A DNA stretch of 64,000 nt from Pedobacter frigiditerrae (GCF_032678705.1 NZ_JAVTSS010000002.1:1736001-1800000); one strand, 5' to 3'; shown: positions 8,723-18,132, counted from the first letter of the stretch. The notes: generated from the sequence alone by a model not told the origin. Numbers and translations: made by a program.

Positions 8723-9664
8723 ATGCCATTGCAATTTAACCCAGTTAAAATTTTTGCCGGAAGCGGTACAAAAGATTTAGCGAAAAAAATTGCCGAAGCT
8801 TACGGCAAACCATTAGGAAGCGTTACTTTAAGTCGCTTTAGCGATGGCGAGTTTCAACCTTCATTTGATGAGTCGATTAGAGGAAGTGATGTTTTCTTGG
8901 TACAGTCTACCTATCAACCTAGCGATAATTTAATGGAACTTTTGTTAATGGTTGATGCTGCAAGAAGAGCGTCAGCACATTACATTACGGCAGTTGTTCC
9001 TTATTATGGCTTATCTCGTCAGGATAGAAAAGATAAACCACGTGTAGCAATAGGAGCAAAGTTGGTTGCTAATTTATTAAAAACAGCAGGTATCCATCGT
9101 ATCATGACAATGGATTTGCATGCGGCACAGATACAAGGTTTCTTTGATATTCCGGTAGATCACTTAGATGGATCGGTAATTTTTGTTCCTTATATCAAAA
9201 GCTTAGGCTTAAAGAATTTAACCATCGCTTCACCAGATATGGGTGGGTCTTACAGGGCTCGTACTTTTGCAAAGTTTTTTAATGCAGAAGTTGTAATCTG
9301 TGATAAACGCCGTTTACGTGCTAATGAAATCGAATCGATGTCGATTATTGGAGATGTAAAAGGTTTAGATGTAGTTTTGATGGATGATATTTGTGATACC
9401 GCTGGTACATTGGCTAAAGCAGCAGCTTTGATCATGGAAAATGGGGCAAATAGTGTGAGAGCGGTTTGTACGCATGCAGTTTTATCTGGCAAAGCGTATG
9501 AAACCATAGAAAACTCAATGTTAGAGGAATTAATCGTAACTGATACCATTCCGCTAAAACAAGAGAGTTCTAAAATTAAGGTGTTGAGCACGGCCAAATT
9601 ATTTGCAAAGGCAATTGCCAATGTAAATGAGCATGGTTCAATCAGCGACTTGTTTAAAGTATAA
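8723..9664 (+). CDS. prs: Ribose-phosphate pyrophosphokinase (PRPP synthetase)
   Basis: A 313-residue cytoplasmic enzyme that makes PRPP from ribose 5-phosphate and ATP for purine, pyrimidine, His and NAD synthesis. The length is typical. Motifs in order: FSDGEFQPSFDESIRG near residue 34, the ATP flexible loop region SRQDRKDKPR near 95, the metal/ATP site TMDLHAAQIQGFFDIPVDHL near 128, and the PRPP-binding loop DDICDTAGT near 220. It is probably cotranscribed with rplY, which starts 101 bases later, although the spacer holds low-complexity text-like repeats. Confidence 0.97.
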   Translation: MPLQFNPVKIFAGSGTKDLAKKIAEAYGKPLGSVTLSRFSDGEFQPSFDESIRGSDVFLVQSTYQPSDNLMELLLMVDAARRASAHYITAVVPYYGLSRQDRKDKPRVAIGAKLVANLLKTAGIHRIMTMDLHAAQIQGFFDIPVDHLDGSVIFVPYIKSLGLKNLTIASPDMGGSYRARTFAKFFNAEVVICDKRRLRANEIESMSIIGDVKGLDVVLMDDICDTAGTLAKAAALIMENGANSVRAVCTHAVLSGKAYETIENSMLEELIVTDTIPLKQESSKIKVLSTAKLFAKAIANVNEHGSISDLFKV

Positions 9665-9765
9665 AAAGGTTGAGGGTTGGAAGGTTGAAGGCTTAAGGTC
9701 TCAAATCTAATATCTAACTTCTCATATCTGATTGAAAAGAATAATTAACAATAAAATAAATAAAA

Positions 9766-10347
9766 ATGAAAACAATCGCTATTAGCGGTTCTCCAAGAGA
9801 GAACGTAGGGAAACGCGATGCTAAAGAGCTTCGCTATGAAGGTAAAGTTCCTGCAGTATTGTATGGTGGTAAAGAGCAATTGCACTTTGCTGTATTAATA
9901 ACAGACTTAAATGCTGCTATTTTTACTCCAGAAGCTAACTTTTTAGAAATCACTATAGGTGGTACTAAAGTTAAAGCTATCATCAAAGAAGCTCAATTTC
10001 ATCCATTAACAGATGTTTTATTACACGTAGATTTTCTTCAGTTATTTGACGAGAAAGAAATCACGATGGAAATTCCTGTTAAATTAACTGGAACTTCTCC
10101 AGGTGTTAAAATGGGTGGTAAATTAGTTCAGAAATTACGTAAACTACGCGTAAAATCATTACCTAAAAATATGCCTCAAGTAGTGGAGGTTAGCATTGCT
10201 AAAATGGAAGTTGGAAACTTATTCCGCGTTCGTGATTTGCGAAAAGGTGATTACGTTGTAACTAACACACCAGAAGATACAATCGTTTCTGTAGGTATGT
10301 CTAGAGCATTAAAACAAGCAGAAACTGAAGCAGCTAAAGGCAAGTAA
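9766..10347 (+). CDS. rplY: 50S ribosomal protein L25/general stress protein Ctc
   Basis: A 193-residue two-domain form of L25 that binds 5S rRNA. The N-terminal L25 beta-barrel (residues about 1-90, SGSPRENVGKRDAKELRYEG) is followed by the TL5/Ctc C-terminal domain (about 95-180, EIPVKLTGTSPGVKMGGKL). It is a bacterial L25/Ctc of the long type, not the short 94-residue E. coli type. An A-rich stretch (AATAAAATAAATAAAA) before the ATG is the usual Bacteroidota initiation context. The order prs - rplY - pth is a conserved arrangement in many bacteria, which supports all three calls. Confidence 0.95.
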   Translation: MKTIAISGSPRENVGKRDAKELRYEGKVPAVLYGGKEQLHFAVLITDLNAAIFTPEANFLEITIGGTKVKAIIKEAQFHPLTDVLLHVDFLQLFDEKEITMEIPVKLTGTSPGVKMGGKLVQKLRKLRVKSLPKNMPQVVEVSIAKMEVGNLFRVRDLRKGDYVVTNTPEDTIVSVGMSRALKQAETEAAKGK

Positions 10348-10386
10348 GCAATTGGCAGTTTTGAGTTAGCAGTTGCTAAACTAATT

Positions 10387-10420
10387 AAGCGGTAAGGAAG
10401 AAATTCTTTACCGCTTTTTT
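10387..10420 (+). terminator. Terminator after rplY
   Basis: Stem AAGCGGTAA / TTACCGCTT (outer 9 bp, with an extra inner GAA/TTC) followed by a run of T. It lies about 40 bases after the L25 stop. Confidence 0.85.
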
Positions 10421-10886
10421 TAAGCCCCACCCCAAACCTCGCCAAAGGAGAGGAAGTTGTATTACCATCTATATTCTTCAATCATTCTTTTTTCTTTGCT
10501 TTAGTCTTTAAGCTTTAGAAGCGCAAGGCTTGTGTAAGTAACAAAATTTGTTCCCTTGTTTCGCTATACGCCTGCCTGCCGGCAGGCAGGCTTCGCTGCG
10601 TTTGCTGCGCAACTTGCCGCAGGGTATCGCTGCACCAGGGGCTAAAAACATAAACCTGTGCTCTTTTACGAGGTTGCAATCTGGCTACAGCACCTTCATT
10701 ATAAACACGGTGGCAGCGGTATACTTTTTACCATTCCCGAAGGGATTAAATGGTAAAAAGATTAAGCGAACAACGGGGCTGAAGGCTGCCATAAATTACT
10801 GGCCTAAATTTTCAAAAAAATAAAATCTATAATTTCTTTGCTCTTTATTTTTTGGTCTTTGGTCTTTAAGCTTTTATCTTAGCAAA
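10421..10886. other. Spacer with GC-rich dispersed element, no gene supported
   Basis: Bases 10548-10805 are much more GC-rich than the surroundings and contain the perfect palindrome at 10571-10590, an inverted match around TACTTTTTACCATTCCC / GGGATTAAATGGTAAAAAG (10717-10760), and reads such as GCTTCGCTGCGTTTGCTGCG. A 91-codon plus-strand frame crosses it but its translation is compositionally odd (RLPAGRQASLRLL) and it begins inside the repeat. I treat the stretch as a decayed repeat element. Confidence 0.5.
10571..10590. repeat. Perfect 20-bp palindrome, family A
   Basis: CCTGCCTGCCGGCAGGCAGG is a perfect palindrome inside the GC-rich element; a diverged copy is at 3646-3664. Confidence 0.75.
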
Positions 10887-11447
10887 ATGAAATTTCTCAT
10901 TGTTGGGCTAGGTAATATTGGCCCAGAATACGCTCATACCCGCCATAATATTGGTTTTGATATTGCAGACCAGCTCGTAAAAGATCTAGATGGAAGTTTT
11001 GAACTTTTAAAGCTCGCCTATTATGCTGAAGTAAGTTTTAAAGGCAAAAAATTACATGTGATTAAGCCAACCACTTTTATGAATTTAAGTGGTAAGGCAG
11101 TTAATTATTGGATGAAGGACCTAAAGATTGCACCAGAAAATGTTTTGGTTTTGGTTGATGATTTGGCCTTACCTTTAGGGAAACTAAGGATGAAACTGCA
11201 AGGTAGTAGCGCAGGTCACAATGGTTTGAAAAGTATTGAAGAACTATGTGGTGGTCAGAATTATGCTCGTTTGCGATTTGGTATTAGCGATAATTTTAGA
11301 AAAGGACAGCAAGCGGACTATGTATTAGGTCTATTTGATAAAGACGAGCAGAAAGAGTTGCCTACTCTAATTAATCGTGGCGTATCCATGATCAAGAGTT
11401 TTGTAACCATCGGTGCTGCCCAAACAATGACATTATTTAATAAATAA
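10887..11447 (+). CDS. pth: Peptidyl-tRNA hydrolase
   Basis: A 186-residue cytoplasmic esterase that frees tRNA from prematurely released peptidyl-tRNA. The N-terminal signature MKFLIVGLGNIGPEYAHTRHN contains the catalytic His (HTRHNIGF region, His20). PTTFMNLSGKAV near residue 61 supplies the conserved Asn, and LVDDLALPLGKLRMKLQGS near 93 holds the conserved Asp, followed by AGHNGLKS. The length is normal. Its TAA abuts the last base of the convergent hybrid-kinase gene with no spacer. Confidence 0.97.
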   Translation: MKFLIVGLGNIGPEYAHTRHNIGFDIADQLVKDLDGSFELLKLAYYAEVSFKGKKLHVIKPTTFMNLSGKAVNYWMKDLKIAPENVLVLVDDLALPLGKLRMKLQGSSAGHNGLKSIEELCGGQNYARLRFGISDNFRKGQQADYVLGLFDKDEQKELPTLINRGVSMIKSFVTIGAAQTMTLFNK

Positions 11448-13040
11448 CTATTTCCTCACAAAACTAGTAATCTTATCGTATAGTAATTCTGGTTCAAAAG
11501 TCTTATTTAATACCTCGTTTGCTCCAGCATCAAGCGCAATTTTTTTATCGCTTTCCATTATAGATGCCGAGAAAGTAATGATTGGAACATTTTCTTTACC
11601 AGGAACTTCTCCATTTCTAATCAGTGCGATGGCCTGCAAACCATTCATTACAGGCATGTAATTATCCATTAAAATAAGGTCGTATTCATTTTCTGTAAGT
11701 TTTTCAAGAGCTTCTTTACCATTTTCTACTACATCTGGTACAATGCCCCATTCTTTTAGCGTTGCAATTATTAAGTGTTTATTAATTGGATTGTCTTCTG
11801 CAACTAAGATTTTAACGTGTTTTAAAGGAGGGAATTGGTTGCCTCTCAATGCTTTCGGCTGCTCTTTTTTTATTTCCTCAACTACTTCATACCAATTGGT
11901 AAAAGAGAAAGTACTACCCTTATTAATTTCACTTTCTATATTTAAGACACCACCTTTTAGTTTTGCCAAATTTTTCACTATCGATAAACCTAAACCAGTT
12001 CCGCCAAATTTAAGTGTTGTGTCATCACTGCCTTGCTCAAATACTTCAAATACTTTATGAATGTTTTCTTTCGGGATGCCAATGCCAGTATCTATAATTG
12101 AAAATTTGATGCGTTTATTATTTCCTTTTTTATCAAGAACTTCAATTTTTAGCTTAACAGATCCTTCTGTAGTAAACTTAACTGCATTTCCAATTAAGTT
12201 CATTAAAATCTGATTTAATCTTAACGAGTCGGCTAAAACTACTTTTGGTAGTTCTTTGTCTAATTCTAGCTTTAACTCTATGTTTTTTGCTTTAGCCCCA
12301 ATACTTAATAAATTAATTACCGCATTGCCAAGCTTTTCTAAATCAGTTTCAGCTCTTATTATTTTGAATTTACCAGCTTCAATTTTAGAAAGATCTAATA
12401 CATCGTTAATAATGCCTAATAAAGAGTTTGATGAAATTTCCAGCAATTCTATCAGTTCCTTTTGCTCTGCAGATAATGGAGTTTCTAACAATACATTTAC
12501 TAAGCCTATTATCCCATTTATAGGCGTGCGTATTTCATGACTCATATTGGCCAAGAAGTTTTCCTTTATCTTTTTGCCCTGCTCGGCTAGTTCTTTTGCC
12601 TTAATTAGCTCTTTTTGATAGGTCTCTAATTGTATGTTTTTTGCTTTAATTTCTCTTTGGTTGCGAACAAGCTGAACAAAAGAGTCAACCTTAGCAGAAG
12701 TAACGTAGGGGTTTAAAGGTTTATATAAATAATCTACTGCACCAACATTTAGTCCTTTTACTGCATACTTAGTTTCCACAGAAATAGCAGTTACAAAAAC
12801 CACTAATATATCTTTTGTTCTGGGATTGCTTTTTAATATTTCTACCAGCTCAAAACCATCCATTTCTGGCATTTGTACGTCAACTAATGCTATAGCGATA
12901 TCTTTTTCCCATGAAATTCGTAATGCTTCATTTGGTAAAGTTGTGCTAATGATATTTATATCATCTCTATCTAATAAGGCTTCTAAGGCAACCAGATTTT
13001 CTATTTTGTCATCAACAATTAAAACGTTAATTTTTTCCAT
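11448..13040 (-). CDS. Hybrid histidine kinase, receiver - kinase - receiver
   Basis: A 530-residue cytoplasmic phosphorelay protein with no membrane segment. An N-terminal receiver (residues 5-120, phospho-acceptor Asp54 in VDVQMPEMDG) is followed by a coiled linker, a HisKA domain with His168 in NMSHEIRTP, an HATPase domain (N box NLIGNA near 281, DTGIGI near 317, GGTGLGLSI near 346) and a C-terminal receiver (410-527, Asp459 in LMDNYMPVMNG). An input receiver ahead of the kinase implies that another protein phosphorylates or docks it. It is the last gene of a minus-strand run hybrid kinase - cheR - this gene, with only 8 bases between it and cheR. Confidence 0.9.
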   Translation of the reverse strand: MEKINVLIVDDKIENLVALEALLDRDDINIISTTLPNEALRISWEKDIAIALVDVQMPEMDGFELVEILKSNPRTKDILVVFVTAISVETKYAVKGLNVGAVDYLYKPLNPYVTSAKVDSFVQLVRNQREIKAKNIQLETYQKELIKAKELAEQGKKIKENFLANMSHEIRTPINGIIGLVNVLLETPLSAEQKELIELLEISSNSLLGIINDVLDLSKIEAGKFKIIRAETDLEKLGNAVINLLSIGAKAKNIELKLELDKELPKVVLADSLRLNQILMNLIGNAVKFTTEGSVKLKIEVLDKKGNNKRIKFSIIDTGIGIPKENIHKVFEVFEQGSDDTTLKFGGTGLGLSIVKNLAKLKGGVLNIESEINKGSTFSFTNWYEVVEEIKKEQPKALRGNQFPPLKHVKILVAEDNPINKHLIIATLKEWGIVPDVVENGKEALEKLTENEYDLILMDNYMPVMNGLQAIALIRNGEVPGKENVPIITFSASIMESDKKIALDAGANEVLNKTFEPELLYDKITSFVRK

Positions 13041-13048
13041 GAGCTTGC

Positions 13049-13891
13049 TTAAGACGATATAGTTAAGGGTATTTTTTGATAAATATTATTTTTTTTGTCG
13101 ATGATTTTAAAAAGAGCCAATAAATTGGGGTCTCTAATGCTTTCCTTAGATCCTAGGCATAAAAAGCCAAAATTAGCTAAACTATTATAAAAAAGCTCAA
13201 TTACTTTGTTTTGTAGGTCTTTACTAAAGTAGATTAAAACATTTCTACAGGAAATAACCTGAAATTCATTAAATACACCGTCTGATATTAAGTTGTGTAC
13301 CGAGAATAACGTGTGTTTTTTAAGCGCTTGTTTAATGGCAACAGCATCATATTTAGCGGTATAGTATTTTGCCAGTGAATTGATAGCTCCAGTTGCTAAG
13401 TAATTCTCCGAATATTGTTTCATTTGTTTTAAAGTGTAGATGCCATTTTTGGCTGTATTTAAAACTTTAGAATTGACATCAGTTCCATAAAAAAAACTCC
13501 TTTGATATAAGTTTTCATCATCAAACAGCATTGCAAATGAATAAAGCTCTTCACCTGTGGAGCAACCCGCATTCCACACTTTTATATGTTGATAAGAGCC
13601 TAAATAGGGAATGATATTTTCTTTAACCGATTTAAAAAATAATGGGTCACGAAACATTTCAGTAACATTTACGGTTACCTGAATTAAAAAGTGCTCAAAA
13701 TAGTTAGCATCATTTGTTAACAATGTCCTTAAGTCGAAAAGGCTTAATTTCTCTAAGATCATTAATTTAGTTACTTGTCTTTTAAATGAGGCTTGAGAAT
13801 ATACGCTAAAATCGAAATCATGGATTTTCCGAATGATTAAAATTAATTCATTTAATTCTTCATTGTTAATTGTTAGAGATGAGTGTTCCAA
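13049..13891 (-). CDS. CheR-type protein-glutamate methyltransferase
   Basis: A 280-residue SAM-dependent methyltransferase of the CheR family. It has an N-terminal CheR helical domain (residues about 5-70), TEMFRDP near 77, and the SAM-binding motif VWNAGCSTGEELYS near 108. It also has FYGTDVNSKVL near 133 and ISCRNVLIYF near 214. CheR proteins normally methylate chemoreceptors, but no chemoreceptor or CheB methylesterase lies nearby. In Bacteroidota such genes often sit, as here, between two hybrid kinases, so the target may be one of those kinases; that is inference. It is tightly spaced with both neighbours (8 and 13 bases). Confidence 0.88.
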   Translation of the reverse strand: MEHSSLTINNEELNELILIIRKIHDFDFSVYSQASFKRQVTKLMILEKLSLFDLRTLLTNDANYFEHFLIQVTVNVTEMFRDPLFFKSVKENIIPYLGSYQHIKVWNAGCSTGEELYSFAMLFDDENLYQRSFFYGTDVNSKVLNTAKNGIYTLKQMKQYSENYLATGAINSLAKYYTAKYDAVAIKQALKKHTLFSVHNLISDGVFNEFQVISCRNVLIYFSKDLQNKVIELFYNSLANFGFLCLGSKESIRDPNLLALFKIIDKKNNIYQKIPLTISS

Positions 13892-13904
13892 TGCTAAATA
13901 TTTT

Positions 13905-15398
13905 TTAATTGCTTAACCAAACTCTCATCATAGAAAGTAACTTGTCAATATCTACTGGCTTAGATATATAGTCGTTTGCTCCCGCTTCAATACATTTTTC
14001 CCTATCATTCTTCATTGCCTTCGCAGTTAAAGCAATAATTGGTAGTTTTAAAAACTTTTTCTCTTTTCTAATGGCTGCCATTGCTTCATAACCATCCATT
14101 TCAGGCATCATGATATCCATTAAAACTAAATCAATTTCAGGGTTTTCTTCCAGCTTCTGGATTGCTTCACGACCATTATTTGCAATAACGATTTTCATCT
14201 CATAGGCTTGTAATGCTGTAGATAAAGCGAAGATATTACGCATATCATCATCCGTAACCAAAATAGTTTTGTCCTTTAAAGCCTTTTCTAAGGTTGATAA
14301 ACTTTTCACTTCCTTAACTGTTGTTGGCTTTTGCTTAGTATTCAGTTTATTCATGAACAAACTTACCTCATCAATTAGCCTATCATTAGATTTATCGGTT
14401 TTTAATACCATAGCCTCAGAGTAACGCATAATTCTATACATCTGCTCCTTTTCTAGCTCCATTGCTGTGTTAATAACCACTGGGATGTGCAATCGGGCTG
14501 GATCGGCTTTAATCTTATCTAACAAGTCGAAACCAGATATATCAGGAAGGTTTAAGTCTAGGATTATACAATCAAACTTATCTGCATCTAAAGCAATTAG
14601 GGCTTCATTTCCTGAATAAACTTGCGTTACTTCGGCACCTCTATCTAATAACTGTTGTGCTAATAACTGACTTTGGGTTTCTTGATCTTCAATCAATAAT
14701 ACTTTATTAAACTGTTGAGCAATAGAAAAATTTGAAAGAGAATTAAATGCGTTTGCCAGTTCTTTCTCATCAATAGGTTTTTTCAAAAAGCCAATTGCAC
14801 CTTCTTGTTTTGCTTTGCTTAATTTTTCATCCCTAGCAGACATGATATGTACAGGAATGTGTTTGGTAATTGGATTAGCTTTGAGCTTTTTAAGAATCAT
14901 CCATCCATCCATTACAGGAAGCATGATGTCTAATATAATTGCGTCTGGAACCTGACTAATTGCCATATCTAGGCCAACATCTCCACTATGAGCAAGAATG
15001 GGCTCAAAACCCTTTTCTATTGCGTAGTCTTTTAAAATGTCAGCAAAATTAATGTCGTCCTCAACTATTAATAGCAGATTTTTTTCTCTTTCAATTTTAA
15101 AGGGAGTGTTAAAGTTAATCGGTTCTTCTATTTCTTTAACTTCCTCAATTTCAACTTCAGTATTAACTAGGCCTGTGGTGGAATGTTTTACAGGAATAAA
15201 TAAAGTAAATGTACTTCCAATACCCAATTCGCTCTTGATCTGGATCTCTCCACCTAAAATTTGTGCAATCTCTTTACTAATAGATAGACCTAAACCAGTG
15301 CCTCCATATTTTCTACTTGTAGAACCATCTGCTTGTTGAAATGCCTCGAAGATAACTTTTTGTTTATCTGCTGAAATGCCAATTCCGGTATCCACCAC
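13905..15398 (-). CDS. Hybrid histidine kinase, C-terminal part (separated by an in-frame TAA): ATPase G boxes and three receivers
   Basis: This is the downstream half of the kinase that begins at 17345. It starts inside the HATPase domain (DTGIGIS, then GGTGLGLSI) and carries three receivers: IVEDDINFAD... with DIMLPVMDGW, LIEDQETQSQ... with DLNLPDISGF, and VTDDDMRNIF... with DIMMPEMDGY. The GTG at 15398 is simply the first possible start after the stop; the frame runs upstream through 19 more sense codons (TTFYSEQLRN...IEPIIAIE) to the TAA at 15456-15458. Alone, this part lacks HisKA and the N box and could not act as a kinase, though the receivers could still fold. Together with the upstream part the length would be 1146 codons. 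Confidence 0.8.
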   Translation of the reverse strand: MVDTGIGISADKQKVIFEAFQQADGSTSRKYGGTGLGLSISKEIAQILGGEIQIKSELGIGSTFTLFIPVKHSTTGLVNTEVEIEEVKEIEEPINFNTPFKIEREKNLLLIVEDDINFADILKDYAIEKGFEPILAHSGDVGLDMAISQVPDAIILDIMLPVMDGWMILKKLKANPITKHIPVHIMSARDEKLSKAKQEGAIGFLKKPIDEKELANAFNSLSNFSIAQQFNKVLLIEDQETQSQLLAQQLLDRGAEVTQVYSGNEALIALDADKFDCIILDLNLPDISGFDLLDKIKADPARLHIPVVINTAMELEKEQMYRIMRYSEAMVLKTDKSNDRLIDEVSLFMNKLNTKQKPTTVKEVKSLSTLEKALKDKTILVTDDDMRNIFALSTALQAYEMKIVIANNGREAIQKLEENPEIDLVLMDIMMPEMDGYEAMAAIRKEKKFLKLPIIALTAKAMKNDREKCIEAGANDYISKPVDIDKLLSMMRVWLSN

Positions 15399-15455
15399 CT
15401 CAATTGCTATAATTGGCTCTATGTTATTTCGTAATTGTTCAGAATAAAAAGTGGT

Positions 15456-17345
15456 TTATTTATCAGAAATGGCCAAATTTAGTGTTACAGCGCCATTTTC
15501 TGGTGTGAATTTAAAAGCATTTGATAGTAGATTTTTGATCACTTGCTCTAATCTGCTTTGATCGGTAGTCAAACTGCTTGGTAAATTTTGTGAAAGGTTT
15601 ACTTCAAAATTTACTTTTTTGTTTTTTGCAACCTCATTAAACAAAGCTTCCATGTTTTGCTTCACTTCTAAAGGCCTTACTGTTTCAATACTAAGGTCTA
15701 TTTTACCAGCCTCAATCTTAGATAAGTCTAAAATGTCGTTAATTAAGTTCAATAAATCTGTACCAGCATTATGGATTACGCCAGCGTATTTGATCTGATC
15801 ATCATTTAGGTTATCTGGTTTGTTTTCCTTTAATATTCTAGCTAATATTAAAATACTGTTTAATGGAGTTCGTAACTCATGACTCATATTTGCCAAAAAC
15901 TCCGACTTATATTTACTAGAGATCTCAAGCTCTTTTGCCTTTAAGCCCATCGCTTCCCTTGCCTGATTAATGGAAACGTTTTTCTCTTCTAATAAAAGTG
16001 CTTTTTCTTCGAGTTCTAAATTTGTCTGTCTTAGTTCTTCTTGTTGTACCCTAAGCTCTTCTTCAGATGCTTGAAGTTCCTCATTCGTGGTCCTTAGTTC
16101 TTCTTGTTGCGCTTCTAATTCCTCTGCTTGTTGTTGGGTTTGCTCAAACAGATCTCTGAGGATAACTCTTGAAGAGGCACTATTAATAGCAATGCCAACA
16201 TTCTCAGCTATTCCACTTAAAAATAAACCCATCGCTTCGTTAGGGGTGTTATTTAAACCTAATTCAATTACAGCAATAGTTTCATTTTGAAATAGAACAG
16301 GGCAAAGATGAATGTAACGAGGTGGGGTAGACCCTAATCCTGAACTGATTTTAACATAATCCGCAGGTACATCGCTTAATAGTTTTGCTTTTTTCTCCAA
16401 AGCTACCTGACCAATAAGCCCATCACCTAAATTGTAATGTTTTTTGATACCTTTTGCAGCATACGCATAAGTTCCATTTAAATGAAAACCCTTCTCCTTA
16501 TTGCCGAGAAAAATAGCTCCAATAGGTGCATTGATGTAATTACAGATACTAGAAATAATATGGTTCGCTAATTCATCTATTTCTTGCTCGCCACGCATGG
16601 CTTCATTTACAAGCTTTACACCAGATAGTAGCCAGTTTTTTTGCTCATTTTCAGAAGAAAGTAATTCTAATTGAGTATTGTTTTGGCGAATTTGTATTTC
16701 TGTTTCTTTTTGCTGGTCAAAAGTTTTGCGGATATAAGAAAGCAAGAATAAAATTAGACCGAAGATTACCACTGAGCTAATAATGATAATCAGTGTTGTT
16801 CTTTGGCTGCTCTTTTCTGTATCTAATTTTCGTTGAGCTAATAGTTGTGCTTCTATGTGAATAATTTTTGCATTTATCCTTAAAATGTTATCCTTAGAAA
16901 TTTTGCCATTATCTGTTAAGATTTTACTAAATGCAGCTCCTTGACCTTTACTGGCATATGCCTGTAATATCTCTTGCATATTATCGAGCTTCTGATGGGC
17001 AAATGATTCTAATGAATCGACATTAATAACTTGTTTAGGATTATCGTTTACGAGCTCTCTTAAGGTATTAATTGTTGGGAGTATTTTCTTGGAATTTTTA
17101 GTGTAAGGCTCTAGATAATTGGACTTTTGTGTAATAATAAATCCTCTTAACGATGTTTCAGAATTTAGAATTTGCAACTCAATCTTTTTAGAAAGATCGA
17201 TAACTTCATAAGTATGCGACTGCCACTTTGTGTTTTCATTAAGTGAGTCAATGCTTAAATAAGAAACTATAGAAGAAATTGCAACAAATAATAAAGATGC
17301 CGTAAAGCCAGTAAGTACTTGTTGCTTAAATGAAAGCTTTAACAT
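15456..17345 (-). CDS. Hybrid histidine kinase, N-terminal part (ends at an in-frame TAA): CHASE3 - GAF - HisKA
   Basis: A 629-residue membrane sensor. It has a transmembrane segment at about 10-30, a periplasmic CHASE3-type helical sensor at 35-170 (SETSLRGFIITQ), a second membrane segment at about 185-207 and a GAF domain at about 250-395. A long Glu/Gln-rich coiled coil (about 400-470) leads to HisKA with His489 in NMSHELRTP and the HATPase N box NLLSNAF at 605. It stops at 630 (TAA, 15456-15458), before the ATP-lid and G boxes. The same frame continues for the missing part in the next gene, so this is one gene cut by a single nonsense codon. First gene of the run leading to cheR and the second hybrid kinase. 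Confidence 0.85.
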   Translation of the reverse strand: MLKLSFKQQVLTGFTASLLFVAISSIVSYLSIDSLNENTKWQSHTYEVIDLSKKIELQILNSETSLRGFIITQKSNYLEPYTKNSKKILPTINTLRELVNDNPKQVINVDSLESFAHQKLDNMQEILQAYASKGQGAAFSKILTDNGKISKDNILRINAKIIHIEAQLLAQRKLDTEKSSQRTTLIIIISSVVIFGLILFLLSYIRKTFDQQKETEIQIRQNNTQLELLSSENEQKNWLLSGVKLVNEAMRGEQEIDELANHIISSICNYINAPIGAIFLGNKEKGFHLNGTYAYAAKGIKKHYNLGDGLIGQVALEKKAKLLSDVPADYVKISSGLGSTPPRYIHLCPVLFQNETIAVIELGLNNTPNEAMGLFLSGIAENVGIAINSASSRVILRDLFEQTQQQAEELEAQQEELRTTNEELQASEEELRVQQEELRQTNLELEEKALLLEEKNVSINQAREAMGLKAKELEISSKYKSEFLANMSHELRTPLNSILILARILKENKPDNLNDDQIKYAGVIHNAGTDLLNLINDILDLSKIEAGKIDLSIETVRPLEVKQNMEALFNEVAKNKKVNFEVNLSQNLPSSLTTDQSRLEQVIKNLLSNAFKFTPENGAVTLNLAISDK

Positions 17346-17451
17346 TTAATAGGGATTAATAGATCATGTTACCAAATGAAAAACAAAAAATCAAATGGTT
17401 GACATACAATATTAACGATAATAAGAGATTTTTCTTAGTAAAGAATAAAAT

Positions 17452-18132
17452 TTATAAAACTTGTAAACAGTCACTGTAAGTTGTTCCTATCGGGATAATT
17501 TGTTCACCAATCCAAACTTGGGAACGATCATATTTGCTGATTTTGTTTTTGGCAATAATAAATGCTCTATGCGTTCTAATGAATTGCTTATTTGGTAGTA
17601 AGTCCACTAGTTCATTTATCGTAACACGAGAGCTTAACAATTTGCCATTACTCAGATGAAATTGGGTATAGTTCCCAGATGCTTCAATGTAAAAGATATC
17701 GTGATATAAAACCTTTATTTGCTCATAGCCATCTTTAATAAAAATGAAATCAGCTTTGCTTTCTGGAGCTTGATTACGTAAATCGAAAAGCTCTTTTGCT
17801 TTGTTACAGGCTTTTAAGAATCTGGAAAGTGAAAAAGGTTTTAACAAATAATCAACAGCATCAAGTTCAAAACTTTGTACAGCATGCTCACTATATGCTG
17901 TGGTGAAAATAACCATAGGCGGTTTACTTAATGCTTTCAAGAACTCAATTCCACTAATGTCTGGCATTTTAATATCCAAGAAAATTAAATCCACCTTGTG
18001 TTGTTGCAGATAGGTAATGGCCTCAAATGCATTGGTAAACTGCGCTTTTAACTCAATAAATGGCACCTTGCTAGCATGTGCTGCAACAATATCCAAGGCT
18101 ATTGGCTCGTCATCTATCGCTATTGCAATCAT
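17452..18132 (-). CDS. LytTR-family response regulator
   Basis: A 226-residue transcription regulator. The receiver domain covers residues 1-120 (acidic pair DDE at 7-9, phospho-acceptor Asp53 in LDIKMPDISG, Lys in YLLKPF). A LytTR DNA-binding domain covers about 130-226 (FIFIKDGYEQIKV, ASGNYTQF, FIRTHRAFIIAKNKI). Its natural partner is the LytS-type kinase at 18827-20329 on the same strand; the two are now 694 bases apart, separated by a GIY-YIG gene and repeats. Confidence 0.93.
   Translation of the reverse strand: MIAIAIDDEPIALDIVAAHASKVPFIELKAQFTNAFEAITYLQQHKVDLIFLDIKMPDISGIEFLKALSKPPMVIFTTAYSEHAVQSFELDAVDYLLKPFSLSRFLKACNKAKELFDLRNQAPESKADFIFIKDGYEQIKVLYHDIFYIEASGNYTQFHLSNGKLLSSRVTINELVDLLPNKQFIRTHRAFIIAKNKISKYDRSQVWIGEQIIPIGTTYSDCLQVL

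Noticed and set aside
8461..8734. Minus-strand frames across the tRNA-Gln region
   Set aside because: They read through a clear tRNA, its promoter and its terminator.
10548..10823. 91-codon plus-strand open frame between rplY and pth
   Set aside because: It begins inside a palindromic repeat, has unnatural composition and no family; treated as repeat DNA.
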